Part shown: piece by piece, positions 20,044-20,197 of the stretch
Position numbering within the stretch: the stretch's first letter is position 1
Layout: each line of letters opens with the position of its first letter
Source: DASQUK01 sp046723645
Lineage (GTDB): Bacteria > Actinomycetota > Acidimicrobiia > Acidimicrobiales > VFJN01
Direction: 5' to 3'
Assembly (NCBI GenBank): GCA_046723645.1
Contig: JBKOUY010000127.1
Location: 1 to 20,197, forward strand
DNA: 20,197 nt
Program-made: the position numbers and the translations under genes
The notes under the pieces: generated by a model
What the model was told of the DNA's origin: nothing
Database searches by the model: none
What the model saw: only the letters and a program-made list of their open reading frames with translations

Positions 20044-20197
20044 CTAGTCGGCGAACACGTCCCGGGTCAGCTGGATGAAAAAGCTGTGGTCGTTGCCCTT
20101 GTTGGGATCGGCCGAGTTGTACGCGGTGTTCGACGCGCCGTCAGGCACGTCCTCTTCCGAGTAAATCGCCCCCACCGGGCACACGTCGTCCTGATAG
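20044..20197 (-). CDS. Ferredoxin, C-terminal part (runs off window)
   Basis: The last 50 codons of a minus-strand gene: YQDDVCPVGAIYSEEDVPDG with a following stretch rich in Asn and Asp, ending HSFFIQLTRDVFAD and TAG. CPVGAIY with EEDVPD closely resembles the last cluster motif (CP plus AI) of bacterial 4Fe-4S and 3Fe-4S/4Fe-4S ferredoxins of the FdxA type; the other cysteines would lie beyond the window. It is a small electron carrier, usually serving oxidoreductases. No terminator is seen in the 63 bases between it and the WD40 remnant on the other strand. The identification rests on one motif. Confidence 0.65.
   Translation of the reverse strand, partial: YQDDVCPVGAIYSEEDVPDGASNTAYNSADPNKGNDHSFFIQLTRDVFAD

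Overview
The window looks like chromosomal DNA from a high-GC actinobacterium, most likely of the class Acidimicrobiia (inference). Supporting signs are GTG starts with strong G/C third positions, a resuscitation-factor-type hydrolase with a Thr/Pro/Glu linker, a luciferase-like flavin oxidoreductase under a KstR-type palindrome, an acyl-CoA synthetase, a TPR-LuxR regulator, and several genes whose start codon sits 6-7 bases after a TANNNT box, as expected of leaderless transcripts.

Layout. 1-4.3 kb, plus strand: the end of a polar amino acid ABC transporter (truncated permease and its ATPase, overlapping ATGA), a DEDD-type exonuclease, an unrecognised conserved-looking protein, and an Rpf-like cell wall hydrolase. 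A 14-bp-stem hairpin at 4352-4390 separates it from convergent genes. 4.4-6.3 kb: a hypothetical gene and a SAM methyltransferase on the minus strand, divergent from another hypothetical gene. 6.4-10.6 kb, minus strand: acyl-CoA synthetase, a tiny membrane protein, a 60-residue protein, the LLM flavin oxidoreductase and DNA-3-methyladenine glycosylase I. 10.9-11.3 kb: an orphan STAS-domain protein.

11.6-20.2 kb is accessory in character. It holds a frameshifted, 5'-truncated carboxypeptidase-regulatory-like gene, a Tet(M)/Otr(A)-type ribosomal protection GTPase, a DUF4375-type protein, then an apparent regulator-enzyme unit (LuxR/TPR regulator, FAD monooxygenase, alpha/beta hydrolase; the last two joined by TGATG), a decayed WD40 fragment on the opposite strand, and the C-terminal end of a ferredoxin running off the window. 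GC is visibly lower around the ribosomal protection gene than in the first 10 kb.

The most notable regulatory structures are two. Upstream of the ribosomal protection gene is a short leader ORF with a strong Shine-Dalgarno; it overlaps the resistance gene start, and a 9-bp hairpin buries the resistance gene's own ribosome binding site, a classic translational-attenuator layout. Upstream of the LLM oxidoreductase, a perfect KstR-type operator overlaps the -10 box of an apparently leaderless promoter. No tRNA, rRNA, CRISPR array or intact insertion sequence was seen.
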